A DNA stretch of 64,000 nucleotides from Salsipaludibacter albus (GTDB taxonomy: Bacteria > Actinomycetota > Nitriliruptoria > Nitriliruptorales > Nitriliruptoraceae), in assembly GCF_019798055.1 (NCBI RefSeq), contig NZ_JAHOPH010000015.1:33152-97151 (forward strand). Direction: 5' to 3'. The notes under the pieces were generated by a model, which made no database searches, was not told the origin of the DNA, and was given only the letters and a program-made list of their open reading frames with translations. Both the position numbers and the translations under genes were made by a program. Positions within the stretch are counted from its first letter, which is position 1. Each line of letters begins with the position of its first letter. This document shows, one piece after another, positions 41,406 through 50,447 of this stretch.

Positions 41406-44387
41406 TCATTCGGCGCCGTAGAAGAGCCGCTCGACGACCTGGCGGGCGTGGCGCATCGAGCGCAGGATGGCGTCGTCGAGTTCCTGGCGCCGGTTGCTGG
41501 TGTAGCCCAGGCTGGTCGCGATCTCGGCCAGGGTGGAGGGGTTGGCCGGCAGCACGTCGACGTTGCGCACCCCCATGAGGTAGAGCCGGTTGCGGACCCG
41601 CGACAGCAGGACGTAGGCCTCGCGCAGCCAGTCGGCGTCCGCGTGGTCGATGACCCCGACGTCCTGGAGGGAGTCCAGTCCGCCCATGGTCGCGGCGGTG
41701 CGCAGTGCCGGGTGTCCCCCGACGTGGCAGCGTTGCAGGTACTGCACGGTCCACTCGACGTCGACCAGGCCACCCGGACCCAGCTTGATGTGGCGCATCG
41801 GGTCGTCCCGCCTGCGGATCCGCTCCTTCTCCATGCGGGCCTTCATCGTCCGCATGGCCACGCGGTCCGAGGTCGCGAAGTCGTCCGGCCAGGCCCACGT
41901 CGCCGCGGCAGCCCGGAAGCGGTGCCCGAGGTCGTCGTCGCCCGCGACCAACCGGGTCCGCATCAACGCCTGGAACTCCCACGGCTCGGCCCAGCGCTCC
42001 CAGTACGCCCGGTAGGACGGCAGGGACCGCGACAGCGGCCCCTGGCGACCCTCGGGTCGCAGGTCGGCGTCGACCTCGAAGGCGGTGCCCTCGGCCGTGA
42101 CGGCCCCGAGCGAGGTCATCAACCGCTCGGCGACCGCCAGCGCGGTCCTCCGGGCGGCGGACTCGTCGTCCCCCGTGGACTCGTGCACGAACACGACGTC
42201 GAGGTCGGACGGGTAGTGCAGCTCGCCGCCCGCCAGTCGACCCATCGCCACGACGGCCATGCGCACGTCGAGGTCGTCGACCACCACGCCACGCTCGGCG
42301 GCCTCGGCGTCCAGCGCGGCCTCCAGGCCCACACGCAGGAAGCCGTCCGCGATGGCGGTGAGCTCGCGGGACACCACCGTCACCGGCGGATGGGTGAGCA
42401 GGTCCCGCGCCACCGTCTGCAGGAGCACGCGACGCTTGAGCCGTCGCAGTGCCGACGAGGAGTCCTGCCACGCCCGTCGCCCGCGGGCCTGCTCCGCCAC
42501 CTGGTCCGCGTCGACCTCCGATCCGACGAGCTCGTCGGGGTCCAGGTCCAGCACGGCACGCGGGTTGGCCGTGAGCAGGTCGGCGGCCACCGGCGAGGTG
42601 CCCAGCACGACTGCCAGCCCGGTCAGGGTCGGGGGGTGGTCCCGGAGCCGGCTGACGACGGTGTTCCCACGGTCGGCCTCGACCACGTCACGGAACCGCT
42701 TGAGCCCGTCGTCGGGGCGGGGCGTGTCGGCCAACTCGTGCAGAAAGGCCGGCAGGACGGCCCGCAGGACGGCTGCCTGCCGGTTGACCCCGGTCGTCAG
42801 GGCGGCGATGTCGCGCTGCACGCCAGCGCTGTCGCGGAACCCCAGGGCCTCGAACCGGGCCCGGGCCGCCGCCTCGCCCAGGGTGGTCGAGCGGCTCAGG
42901 TGGGCGTCGCTGGCCGACACCGCGGCATGCGCCTCGAGCAGGGGCCGGTAGAACAGCTTGGCGTGCAGGGCCCGGACCTGGGCCTGGGACGCCCGCAGGT
43001 CACGCAGGAAGCTGGCCGACGCCGAGCGAGGTCCGTCGGCGCGGTAGTCCAGCGCTCGGGCGAGGACCTCCAGCGACTCGTCGTCGGTGGGCAGCGTGTG
43101 GGTGCGTCGTTCGCGCGCGAGCTGCAACCGGTGCTCGACCCGGCGCAGCAGGCGGTAGGAGGCGGCGAAGCCCCGCGCGTCGTCGGTCGCGACGTAACCG
43201 CCCTCGGCCAGGGCGTCCAGCGCCGGCAGCGTGCCGGTCCGACGCAGGGATGGATCGGCCCGCCCGTGCACCAGCTGGAGCAGTTGGACCGCGAACTCGA
43301 TGTCGCGCAGCCCGCCGGGGCCGAGCTTGACCTGGCGCTCACCGTCCCGCCGGACCTCGGGCTTGTTCTCCACCCGGCCCTTCATCCGGCGGATCTCCCC
43401 GACGACCGCCGGGTCGAGGTGCTCGGGGAACACGAACGGCACGGCCAGGTCGAGCAGCCGCTGGGCCAGGTCGATGTCCCCGGCGACGGGCCGGGCCTTG
43501 AGCAGCGCCTGGAACTCCCAGGTGCGTGCCCACCGCTCCCAGTACGCCGTGAACCCGCCCGGGGTCCGCGACAGGGCACCGGCACGTCCCTCGGGACGCA
43601 GGGTCGGGTCCACCTCGTAGGCACGCCCCATCGTCGTCGAGGCGTTGAGGATCGCCAGCAGGTCCTCGAGGACCTCGTGGGCCTCGGCGGCCGCGGCATG
43701 GTCGTCGCCGTCCGCCGCGACCGGCTCGTGCACGAACACCACGTCGACGTCCGAGACGTAGTTCAGCTCGCGCCCCCCGAGCTTGCCCATGCCGATGACG
43801 GCGATGCGGGCCGCCTTCGGCCCGTCGACGGCGTCGTGGACCGCGTCCAGGGTCCCGCTCAGGACGCCCTCGGCCAGCGCGGACAGCTCCACCCCGACCT
43901 CGTCGACGGTGGCGACCCCGGTCAGGTCACGCGCCGCGATGTCGGCCGTGCGACGCCGACGGACGGCCGCGACGGCCGCCGCCCGGTCCTCGGTGCGCCC
44001 CGCGAGTGCGGCCCGGACCTCGTCGGCCACCGCCGTGGCATCGACCGGGTCGAGGTCGGCGAGGGCCTCGAGCGGCTCGGGGTGGCGGGCGAGCAGGTCG
44101 CCCAGTGGGCGCGACGCCCCGGCGACCGCGGCCACGCGCCCCAGCCAGGACGACTCGGCCCGCACCTGCGCGAAGGCCTCCGGCTGGGCGGTGGCGAGGT
44201 CGGACAGCGTGCGCAGGGCCTGGGTCGGGTCGGCCACCCGCGCGACCGCGTCCACGAGGTCGGCGACGGCGGCGAGGTCGGAGGCGTCGGGGTCGAGCAG
44301 TCCGGCATCGACGAGCTCACGCCGTGCACGCTCCGGCTGCAACCCGGCCCGCGCGAGCGAGCTGTGTCGTCGACCGCTGGTGGCCAC
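41406..44387 (-). CDS. glnE: Bifunctional glutamine synthetase adenylyltransferase/adenylyl-removing enzyme
   Basis: A 993-aa GlnE that adds AMP to or removes it from glutamine synthetase in answer to nitrogen state. Both nucleotidyltransferase domains are intact: the N-terminal one has VIGMGKLGGRELNYVSDVDVVFVHE near residue 195-220, the C-terminal one VAMGRLAGGELHYPSDLDVVFVHE near 710-735. RVENKPEVRRDGERQVKLGPGG and the later DDPMRHIKLGPGGLVDVEW are the paired substrate loops. It starts with GTG at 44387 after AGGA and lies 54 bases from glnA2, the order known in mycobacteria. Its target is expected to be the GlnA1-type enzyme at 35.2 kb, which has the Tyr motif. Confidence 0.93.
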   Translation of the reverse strand: MATSGRRHSSLARAGLQPERARRELVDAGLLDPDASDLAAVADLVDAVARVADPTQALRTLSDLATAQPEAFAQVRAESSWLGRVAAVAGASRPLGDLLARHPEPLEALADLDPVDATAVADEVRAALAGRTEDRAAAVAAVRRRRTADIAARDLTGVATVDEVGVELSALAEGVLSGTLDAVHDAVDGPKAARIAVIGMGKLGGRELNYVSDVDVVFVHEPVAADGDDHAAAAEAHEVLEDLLAILNASTTMGRAYEVDPTLRPEGRAGALSRTPGGFTAYWERWARTWEFQALLKARPVAGDIDLAQRLLDLAVPFVFPEHLDPAVVGEIRRMKGRVENKPEVRRDGERQVKLGPGGLRDIEFAVQLLQLVHGRADPSLRRTGTLPALDALAEGGYVATDDARGFAASYRLLRRVEHRLQLARERRTHTLPTDDESLEVLARALDYRADGPRSASASFLRDLRASQAQVRALHAKLFYRPLLEAHAAVSASDAHLSRSTTLGEAAARARFEALGFRDSAGVQRDIAALTTGVNRQAAVLRAVLPAFLHELADTPRPDDGLKRFRDVVEADRGNTVVSRLRDHPPTLTGLAVVLGTSPVAADLLTANPRAVLDLDPDELVGSEVDADQVAEQARGRRAWQDSSSALRRLKRRVLLQTVARDLLTHPPVTVVSRELTAIADGFLRVGLEAALDAEAAERGVVVDDLDVRMAVVAMGRLAGGELHYPSDLDVVFVHESTGDDESAARRTALAVAERLMTSLGAVTAEGTAFEVDADLRPEGRQGPLSRSLPSYRAYWERWAEPWEFQALMRTRLVAGDDDLGHRFRAAAATWAWPDDFATSDRVAMRTMKARMEKERIRRRDDPMRHIKLGPGGLVDVEWTVQYLQRCHVGGHPALRTAATMGGLDSLQDVGVIDHADADWLREAYVLLSRVRNRLYLMGVRNVDVLPANPSTLAEIATSLGYTSNRRQELDDAILRSMRHARQVVERLFYGAE

Positions 44388-44441
44388 GTGGGATCCTCGT
44401 CGTCCGGCGTCCGGGTGCCACCCGGTCGGGCCGGACGCCGA

Positions 44442-45767
44442 CTACAGGATCGACAGGTACCGGTCCAGCTCGAACTTGGTGACGTGGGAAGCGTAGGACC
44501 GCCAGTCCCGTCGCTTGTTGGCGAGGAAGAACTGGAACAGCCGCTCCCCCAGCACGTCGGCCACGAGCTCGGAGGTCTCCATGATGGCCAGCGCCTCGCC
44601 CAGGTCCTCCGGCAGGCTCTCGATCCCGGCCGCCATCCGCTCGCTGTGGGTCAGCTCGTAGATGTTGTCCTCGGTCTGGGCCGGCAGGTCGTAGCCCTTC
44701 TCGATCCCCTCCAGGCCGGCCGCCAGCAGCACCGAGAAGGTGAGGTAGGGGTTGCAGGCCGGGTCGGGCGCGCGGTACTCGATCCGCGCGGCCGTCCCCT
44801 TGCGAGGCTTGGACTGCGGGATGCGCACCAGTGCGGAGCGGTTGGCCTGGCCCCACGACACGTGGACGGGGGCCTCGTAGCCCGGGGTCAGCCGCTTGTA
44901 GGAGTTGACCCACTGGTTGGTGACGGCGGTGAACTCGCGAGCGTGGCGCAGCACGCCGGCGGTGAAGGCCCGGGCCGTCGGCGACATCTTGAGCTCGTCA
45001 CCCGGGTCGAAGAAGGCATTGTCCTCGCCGTCGAACAGCGACAGGTGCAGGTGCATCGCCGAGCCCCACTCGTTCTGCAGGGGCTTGGGCATGAAGGTTG
45101 CGTAGATCCCCCGTTGGATCGCCACCTCCTTGACGATCAGCCGGAACGTCATGATGTTGTCGGCCATGGTCAGCGCGTCGGCGTAGCGCAGGTCGATCTC
45201 GTGCTGGCTCGGGCCGACCTCGTGGTGGGAGTACTCGACCGAGATGCCCATCTTCTCGAGCAGGTCGATCGTCTGGCGTCGGAAGTCCTGCTGGATGTCC
45301 AGCGGGGTCATGTCGAAGTACGACCCGTTGTCCAGTGGTGTGGTCGAGTTGGGACCCTCGAAGAGGTAGAACTCCATCTCGGGGTGGACGTAGAAGGTGA
45401 AGCCGAGCTCCGAGGCCCGCTGGAGCTGGCGCTTGAGCACCTGTCGGGGGTCGGCCGCGAAGGCCTCGCCGTCGGGCGTGAGCACGTCGCAGAACATCCG
45501 GGCGACGCCCTTGGACTCCGGTCGCCACGGCAGCACCTGGAAGGTCGAGGCGTCCGGGGAGGCGATCATGTCGGCTTCCTGCACGCGAGCGAAGCCCTCG
45601 ATCGCCGAGCCGTCGAAGCCGATGCCCTCCTCGAAGGCGTTCTCGAGCTCGGCCGCCGTGATCGCCACCGACTTCAGGAACCCGAGGACGTCGGTGAACC
45701 ACAGCCGGATGAACCGGATGTCACGTTCCTCGACCGTCCTGAGGACGTACTCCTGCTGCTTGTCCAC
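44442..45767 (-). CDS. glnA2: Glutamine synthetase, GlnA2 type
   Basis: A 441-aa GS-I paralogue. Signatures: GFDGSAIEGFARVQEADM, HPEMEFYLFEG, SHHEVGPSQHEIDL, NEWGSAMHLHLSLFDG, NQWVNSYKRLTPGYEAPVHVSWG and RIEYRAPDPACNPYLTFSVLL. Where GlnA1 has IYDLPPEE this enzyme has NIYELTHSERMA, so it is probably not adenylylated. It is about 35 residues shorter than the enzyme at 35.2 kb. The start is the GTG at 45767, which follows AAGGA and fits the length of GlnA2; an ATG 42 residues upstream would add low-complexity sequence. Position next to glnE matches mycobacterial glnA2-glnE. Confidence 0.9.
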   Translation of the reverse strand: MDKQQEYVLRTVEERDIRFIRLWFTDVLGFLKSVAITAAELENAFEEGIGFDGSAIEGFARVQEADMIASPDASTFQVLPWRPESKGVARMFCDVLTPDGEAFAADPRQVLKRQLQRASELGFTFYVHPEMEFYLFEGPNSTTPLDNGSYFDMTPLDIQQDFRRQTIDLLEKMGISVEYSHHEVGPSQHEIDLRYADALTMADNIMTFRLIVKEVAIQRGIYATFMPKPLQNEWGSAMHLHLSLFDGEDNAFFDPGDELKMSPTARAFTAGVLRHAREFTAVTNQWVNSYKRLTPGYEAPVHVSWGQANRSALVRIPQSKPRKGTAARIEYRAPDPACNPYLTFSVLLAAGLEGIEKGYDLPAQTEDNIYELTHSERMAAGIESLPEDLGEALAIMETSELVADVLGERLFQFFLANKRRDWRSYASHVTKFELDRYLSIL

Positions 45768-45917
45768 ACCGTGTCCTTGCGGGTCGGGCCGTTGTCCCAG
45801 CCTCGACAGCGTAGGAGACGGGCGACGTCGCCACGACACGCCGGCGGCCGAGGTCTGCGTGGCGGTCGGCGTGTCCATGGCGGTCCTCCTGCACGAGGTC
45901 ATGGCCCGAAACAAGGT

Positions 45918-45948
45918 GTCGGGCACCCCCGGTACGGGAGTGCCCGAC
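45918..45948 (-). terminator. Hairpin terminator after amtB
   Basis: GTCGGGCAC and GTGCCCGAC form a perfect 9-bp stem with a 13-base loop, 16 bases past the amtB stop. On the minus strand it is followed by CCTTGTTTCG, a short T-containing stretch. It separates amtB from glnA2, which probably has its own promoter in 45770-45910. Confidence 0.75.
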
Positions 45949-45963
45949 CCTCGTGGGAGGCGT

Positions 45964-47343
45964 TCAGGCGTTCAGCACCGAAGGATCCGACGCGCCGACC
46001 GATGCCGCGTCGGCTTCCTCCTTGCGATCGGCCAGCATCCGCGCGACGACGGGAATGTCGTCGGCGTAGCCCTCCACACCGTGCTCGTGCCAGTCCAGGC
46101 CTTCCAGCTCGATCTGGCTGGAGACGCGGAGGCCGAAGATCTTGTCGACGACGAAGAACAGGGCCGCGGTGACGATCCCCACGAAGCCGATGATGGCCAC
46201 GACCCCGATCGCCTGGGTGCCCAGGGAGAAGCCGGCCTCGCGTCCGGCGGCGTAGAAGCCCACCGCGAGCGTGCCGATGATCCCGCAGGTCCCGTGGACC
46301 GAGATGGCGCCGACCGGGTCGTCGACCCGGACCCGCTCGAAGAACAGGGTCGACGCGACCACGACGACACCACAGATGGCACCGACGACGAAGGCGCCGA
46401 CGCTGCCGGCCAGGTCCGGACCGGCGGTGATGCCGACGAGGCCCGCGAGCACGCCGTTGCCCGCCATGATCGGGTCGGGCTTGCCGCTGGTGATCCACAC
46501 GGTCGCGAAGGCCAGGACGCCACCGGTGGCACCGGCGAGCACGGTCGTGAACAGGACGTGGCCGATGACCGCACCCTGGCCGTTGGCGGCCAGCGTCGAG
46601 CCACCGTTGAAGCCGAACCAGCCGAGCCACAGCACGAAGACACCGATCAGGCCCAGCGGCACGGAGTGCCCCGGGATCGGGTTCTTGGAACCGTCGGCGT
46701 TGTAGCGACCGATGCGCGGGCCGAGCATCGCGGCACCGACGAGGGCGGCCACGCCACCGGTCAGGTGCACGATGGACGAGCCGGCGAAGTCGTAGTAGCC
46801 CATCTCGGACAGCCAGCCGCCACCCCACTGCCAGTGCGACACGATGGGGTAGATGAAGCCGGTGATCGCCAGCGAGATCACCAGGTAGCCGACGAAGTTC
46901 ATGCGCTCGGCGACGGCACCGGACACGATGGTCGCGGCAGTCGCGGCGAAGACGAGCTGGAAGATGAACTGGACACCGTCGCCGCCCAGCACGGAGGACT
47001 CTGCGCCGGGCTCGAAGAAGAATCCACTGGTGCCGAGCAGGCCACCCGACGTCGCGCCGTAGGCCAGCGCACCGCCGATCGCCCAGTAGGCCACCCCGCC
47101 GATCGCCATGTCGGCGAGGTTCTTGGCGCCGATGTTGGCCGAGTTCTTGGCGCGGGTGAAGCCGGTCTCGACCAGGGCGAAGCCGGCCTGCATGAAGAAG
47201 ACCAGCGCGGCGGCGAGCCCGACCCAGACGACGTCGAGGTCGTAGGCCAGGGATTCGATGGTGGTGTCTTGGGCCATTGCCGGCCCCCCGAGTGCGAGCA
47301 GCAGCAGGACTCCCCCTGCCACCCCCAGGATCTTGCGCTTCAT
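45964..47343 (-). CDS. amtB: Ammonium transporter
   Basis: A 459-aa Amt/MEP/Rh channel. It begins with a cleavable signal-like helix (MKRKILGVAGGVLLLLALGGPAMA), then DVVWVGLAAALVFFMQAGFALVETG with the periplasmic Phe/gate region, AKNSANIGAKNLADMAIG, GFIYPIVSHWQWGGG, and ISVHGTCGIIGTLAVG with the second pore His. Eleven membrane helices are expected; the 60-residue C-terminal tail is cytoplasmic. The start ATG follows AAGGAGC. A four-part GlnR-like box lies about 90 bases upstream, so transcription should rise under nitrogen limitation. The glnK and glnD genes that often follow amtB are absent here; a terminator comes instead. Confidence 0.92.
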   Translation of the reverse strand: MKRKILGVAGGVLLLLALGGPAMAQDTTIESLAYDLDVVWVGLAAALVFFMQAGFALVETGFTRAKNSANIGAKNLADMAIGGVAYWAIGGALAYGATSGGLLGTSGFFFEPGAESSVLGGDGVQFIFQLVFAATAATIVSGAVAERMNFVGYLVISLAITGFIYPIVSHWQWGGGWLSEMGYYDFAGSSIVHLTGGVAALVGAAMLGPRIGRYNADGSKNPIPGHSVPLGLIGVFVLWLGWFGFNGGSTLAANGQGAVIGHVLFTTVLAGATGGVLAFATVWITSGKPDPIMAGNGVLAGLVGITAGPDLAGSVGAFVVGAICGVVVVASTLFFERVRVDDPVGAISVHGTCGIIGTLAVGFYAAGREAGFSLGTQAIGVVAIIGFVGIVTAALFFVVDKIFGLRVSSQIELEGLDWHEHGVEGYADDIPVVARMLADRKEEADAASVGASDPSVLNA

Positions 47344-47434
47344 GAATGCTCCTTGGATCACGGTCGGTAGTGGTCGGACACGGCCCGGGCGTCCTTGCCC
47401 ACTGCCGCTGCGAGTCGCATGGTGGTGGGAGGCC

Positions 47435-47472
47435 GTTTCGGCTTCGTCCCCTCGATGTTTCGATCATGTTGC
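47435..47472 (-). promoter_or_regulatory. GlnR-type binding site upstream of amtB
   Basis: Read on the minus strand: GCAAC (47472-47468), GAAAC (47461-47457), GGGAC (47450-47446), GAAAC (47439-47435), each separated by exactly 6 bases. Same geometry as the glnA box. It lies in the 250-base gap between amtB and nadE, which otherwise holds only promoters. Confidence 0.7.
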
Positions 47473-47593
47473 GTTTCGCCCGAGCGGGCACCGTGCCGGG
47501 CACCGAGCGTTGGGCTGTCGTGATGCGGCGTCCCACGGCCTGCAGGCCTACCGTGACGGGTCCTTCCCCGGTCGTCCCTCGTCGAGGAGCACC

Positions 47594-49348
47594 ATGACCC
47601 TGCGCATCGCCCTCGCCCAGCTGGCCACCCGGGTCGGCGACGTCGACCACAACCTCGCCCTGGTGCTGGACGCCTGGCACGATGCGGCCCGGGCCGGTGC
47701 GGACCTCGTCGTCTTCCCCGAGCTGGCCCTGCCCGGCTACCCGCCCGAGGACCTGCTGCTCAAGCCGGAGTTCCTCGAGGCGGTGGCGGCCGCCGAGCAG
47801 GACCTGGCACGCCGGGGACCCGCCGGCACGGTTGCCGTGGTCGGGACCGTCGGGCGGGTCGGCGTCGACGAGGAGATCGGCGATGGCGAGGCCGCCGACC
47901 CCGATGGCTGGGACGTCACCGTCTCGGCCAACCGGCTGCGCAACCGGGCCCTGGTCGTGGCGGACGGCCGCCAGGTCGCGACCTACGACAAGTGGCGGCT
48001 GCCCAACTACGGCGTGTTCGACGAGGCGCGCTACTTCGTGCCCGACGACGATGCGCTGGTGGTGACCGTGGCCGGCGTCCCCGTGGGCATCACCGTCTGC
48101 GAGGACATGTGGAGCGACCGTGGGCCGGTCGAGCAGGCCGTCGCCCGTGGCGCAACGGTGGTCCTGTCACTCAACGCCTCCCCGTGGCATCGCGACAAGC
48201 GCGCCGGACGCGAACGGTGGGTGACCCACCACGCCGCGACCCGCGACGTCCACTTCGCCTGGGTCAACTGCGTCGGCGGCCAGGACGACGTCGTGTTCGA
48301 CGGGGACTCGATGGTCGCCGGCCCCGACGGCACGATCCTCGCCCGGGGTGCGGAATTCGCCCCCGAGCTGGTGGTCGTGGACCTGGACGCCCGGACCGAC
48401 GAGGTGCCGTCGGTGGCGCTGGGCGGCCACGACCGGACCCGTCCCCCGCTGCCGGAGCCGGTGGACGCGCCCCGACTCGACCCGGTCGAGGCCGTCTGGC
48501 GTGCCCTGGTCCTGGCGACCGGCGACTACTGCCGTCGCAACGGGTTCACCGAGGTGATCGTCTCGCTGTCCGGGGGGATCGACTCGGCCGTGACGGCGGC
48601 CGTCGCGGCCGACGCGCTCGGGGGCGAGCACGTCGTCGGCCTCCTCCAGCCGTCGCCCTACTCGTCGGGCCATTCGGTCGACGACGCCCGGGCCCTGGCC
48701 GACCTGATGGGTCTGCGCACGCACCTGGTGGACATCGAGCCGGGCATGGAGGCGCTCGACACGATGCTGGCCGCGTCCCTCGCGGCCGAGGCGACCGGGG
48801 TCCGCGCCGGCGACGACCAGGTCAGCGTCACCGAGGAGAACATCCAGTCGCGCCTGCGCGGCGTCGTGACGATGGCACTGTCCAACGCCACCGGCGCGCT
48901 GGTGCTCACCACCGGCAACAAGTCCGAGTACGCCGTCGGCTACGCCACCCTCTACGGGGACATGGCGGGCGGGTTCGCACCGCTCAAGGACGTCCCCAAG
49001 ACCCTGGTCTTCGAGCTGGCCAGCTGGCGCAACACGCTCGGCCCCGCCATCCCCGACAACACCATCACCAAGCCGCCGTCCGCCGAACTGCGTCCGGGCC
49101 AGCTCGACCAGGACTCATTGCCGCCCTACGAGGTGCTCGACGACATCATCGAGGGCTACGTCGAGCAGGACCTGGGCATCGCCGACATCGCGGCGCGTGG
49201 CCACGACGAACGGGTCGTGCGCGACGTCGTGCGGATGGTCGACCGGTCCGAGTACAAGCGCCGCCAGGCCGCCCCCGGACCCAAGGTCACCGCCCGAGCC
49301 TTCGGCAAGGAGAGGCGTGTCCCCATCACCCACGGCTGGCGGGGATAG
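47594..49348 (+). CDS. nadE: Glutamine-dependent NAD+ synthetase
   Basis: A 584-aa two-domain enzyme making NAD from deamido-NAD, ATP and glutamine. The N-terminal nitrilase-type glutaminase (1-270) has the triad Glu in VVFPELALPGYPPEDLL, Lys in YDKWRLPNYGVFDEARYF and Cys in GITVCEDMWSDRGP. The C-terminal synthetase (from about 295) has the PP-loop VSLSGGIDSAVTAAVA, TEENIQSRLRGVV and LTTGNKSEYAVGYATLYGDMAGGFAPLKDV. The ATG has GAGGAGC upstream. Transcribed divergently from amtB, so both may feel the GlnR-like site; supply of glutamine nitrogen is the metabolic link. Confidence 0.95.
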   Translation: MTLRIALAQLATRVGDVDHNLALVLDAWHDAARAGADLVVFPELALPGYPPEDLLLKPEFLEAVAAAEQDLARRGPAGTVAVVGTVGRVGVDEEIGDGEAADPDGWDVTVSANRLRNRALVVADGRQVATYDKWRLPNYGVFDEARYFVPDDDALVVTVAGVPVGITVCEDMWSDRGPVEQAVARGATVVLSLNASPWHRDKRAGRERWVTHHAATRDVHFAWVNCVGGQDDVVFDGDSMVAGPDGTILARGAEFAPELVVVDLDARTDEVPSVALGGHDRTRPPLPEPVDAPRLDPVEAVWRALVLATGDYCRRNGFTEVIVSLSGGIDSAVTAAVAADALGGEHVVGLLQPSPYSSGHSVDDARALADLMGLRTHLVDIEPGMEALDTMLAASLAAEATGVRAGDDQVSVTEENIQSRLRGVVTMALSNATGALVLTTGNKSEYAVGYATLYGDMAGGFAPLKDVPKTLVFELASWRNTLGPAIPDNTITKPPSAELRPGQLDQDSLPPYEVLDDIIEGYVEQDLGIADIAARGHDERVVRDVVRMVDRSEYKRRQAAPGPKVTARAFGKERRVPITHGWRG

Positions 49349-49359
49349 GGCGACGGTGG

Positions 49360-49605
49360 CTACATGGAGGACGGGACCGAGTAGCGGTCGCGGAAGGTCT
49401 CGGTGTCCATCGTGTCGAGGTCGCCCGTCAGCTGCTCGAGGAACTCGGCGGCCTGGTCGGCGTCGGTGAAGGTCTGGGCCCAGATGATGGCACCGGTCGA
49501 CGACAGGACGAGCTGCACGTCGTGCATGACGGCGCCCTCGTAGCCCCCGCGCTGCTGGGTGTGGACGCGGAAGTCGCGGCGGGCGGGCCGAAGCTCGTCG
49601 GACAC
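49360..49605 (-). CDS. Small conserved-looking protein of unknown function
   Basis: An 81-aa soluble, acidic protein with a GTG start at 49605. It has an alternating pattern that could form a beta sheet followed by a helix (VMHDVQLVLSSTGAIIWAQTF, then DADQAAEFLEQLTGDLD). No motif is recognised. The RBS is poor and the frame lies alone between nadE (12 bases, convergent) and the F420 oxidoreductase gene (same strand, 69-base gap). Its composition is less Arg- and Pro-rich than shadow frames, which supports it being real. Confidence 0.6.
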   Translation of the reverse strand: MSDELRPARRDFRVHTQQRGGYEGAVMHDVQLVLSSTGAIIWAQTFTDADQAAEFLEQLTGDLDTMDTETFRDRYSVPSSM

Positions 49606-49673
49606 GGTGGGACGTCCATTCGGGGAGGGTGGAGAGCGCCGACACGATACCGCCCGGACCCGGTCGGGTCGGG

Positions 49674-50417
49674 TCAGGCGCGTGGCTTGCGGCCGGCGCG
49701 GGTGTCGCCCTCGGCCCGATGGGCGTGCAGCGCCTCGGGATCACGCTCGATGCCGTCGATCAGCAGCCCGGCCTGGATCTTGTAGTACCGGTTGATCCAC
49801 AGGATCACCGGGGTCACGTTCTCGATGTACTCGGAGTTGCGCAGCGGGCCGCAGTGGACCCCCCACATCCCCTCGATGCGTGAGGCCAGGTGGGCGACGC
49901 GATGGGTGGCCTCCGCGTCGTCGCCACAGATGAGCACGTGCGTGTCGATCGCCTCGTCGACGCGCAGGAGCCGCCTGCTGGAGACGTCGTGGAACGCCGA
50001 CACGACCCGGGCGTCGGGCACCAGGTCCTGGCACTGCTCGGCGGCGGAGCCCTCGGGGACCGGGACCGCCCGGGGGCCCAGGTCGTCGAAGACCATCGGG
50101 TTGACCACGTTGCACACGATCTTGTCGCCGATCGCGTCGGCCAGCGGGGGCAGCGTGTCGGCCTGGGCGGTGTGGGGCAGAGCGACCACGACGATCTCGG
50201 CGGCGTCCGCGACGTCGGCATTGGTCCCGGGATGCAGGTCGTGGCCAGGACCGATCCGCTCGACCACGTCCGCGACGGCTGCGTCGGCCTTGTCCCGCGT
50301 GCGTGACCCGACGTGGACGGTGTGGCCCGCCATCGCCCAGCGGGCCGCGAGGCCACGCCCCTGGGGCCCGGTCCCCCCGATGATCCCGAGCACCTCGCGG
50401 ACGTCCTCACTGGTCAC
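49674..50417 (-). CDS. npdG: F420-dependent NADP oxidoreductase (NADPH:F420 reductase)
   Basis: A 247-aa Rossmann protein that exchanges electrons between coenzyme F420 and NADP. The dinucleotide loop is VLGIIGGTGPQGRGLAARWA at residues 9-28; HTVHVGSRTRDKA holds the Ser-Arg that recognise the 2'-phosphate of NADP. VVVALPHTAQAD, VCNVVNPMVFD and VVSAFHDVSSRRL form the F420 side, as in Fno/NpdG. GTG start. It supports use of F420 by this organism, as does the LLM enzyme at 17.9 kb. It is the last gene after the ferritin-like and IclR genes on the same strand. Confidence 0.88.
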   Translation of the reverse strand: MTSEDVREVLGIIGGTGPQGRGLAARWAMAGHTVHVGSRTRDKADAAVADVVERIGPGHDLHPGTNADVADAAEIVVVALPHTAQADTLPPLADAIGDKIVCNVVNPMVFDDLGPRAVPVPEGSAAEQCQDLVPDARVVSAFHDVSSRRLLRVDEAIDTHVLICGDDAEATHRVAHLASRIEGMWGVHCGPLRNSEYIENVTPVILWINRYYKIQAGLLIDGIERDPEALHAHRAEGDTRAGRKPRA

Positions 50418-50447
50418 GTCGGACTCCTCGGGGTCGGGTGGATGCGG

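Noticed and set aside
41115..46172. A 1685-codon open frame on the plus strand
   Set aside because: It lies antisense to the HAD, glnE and glnA2 genes, all with strong family motifs. Its translation has no domain and reflects codon bias in G+C-rich DNA.
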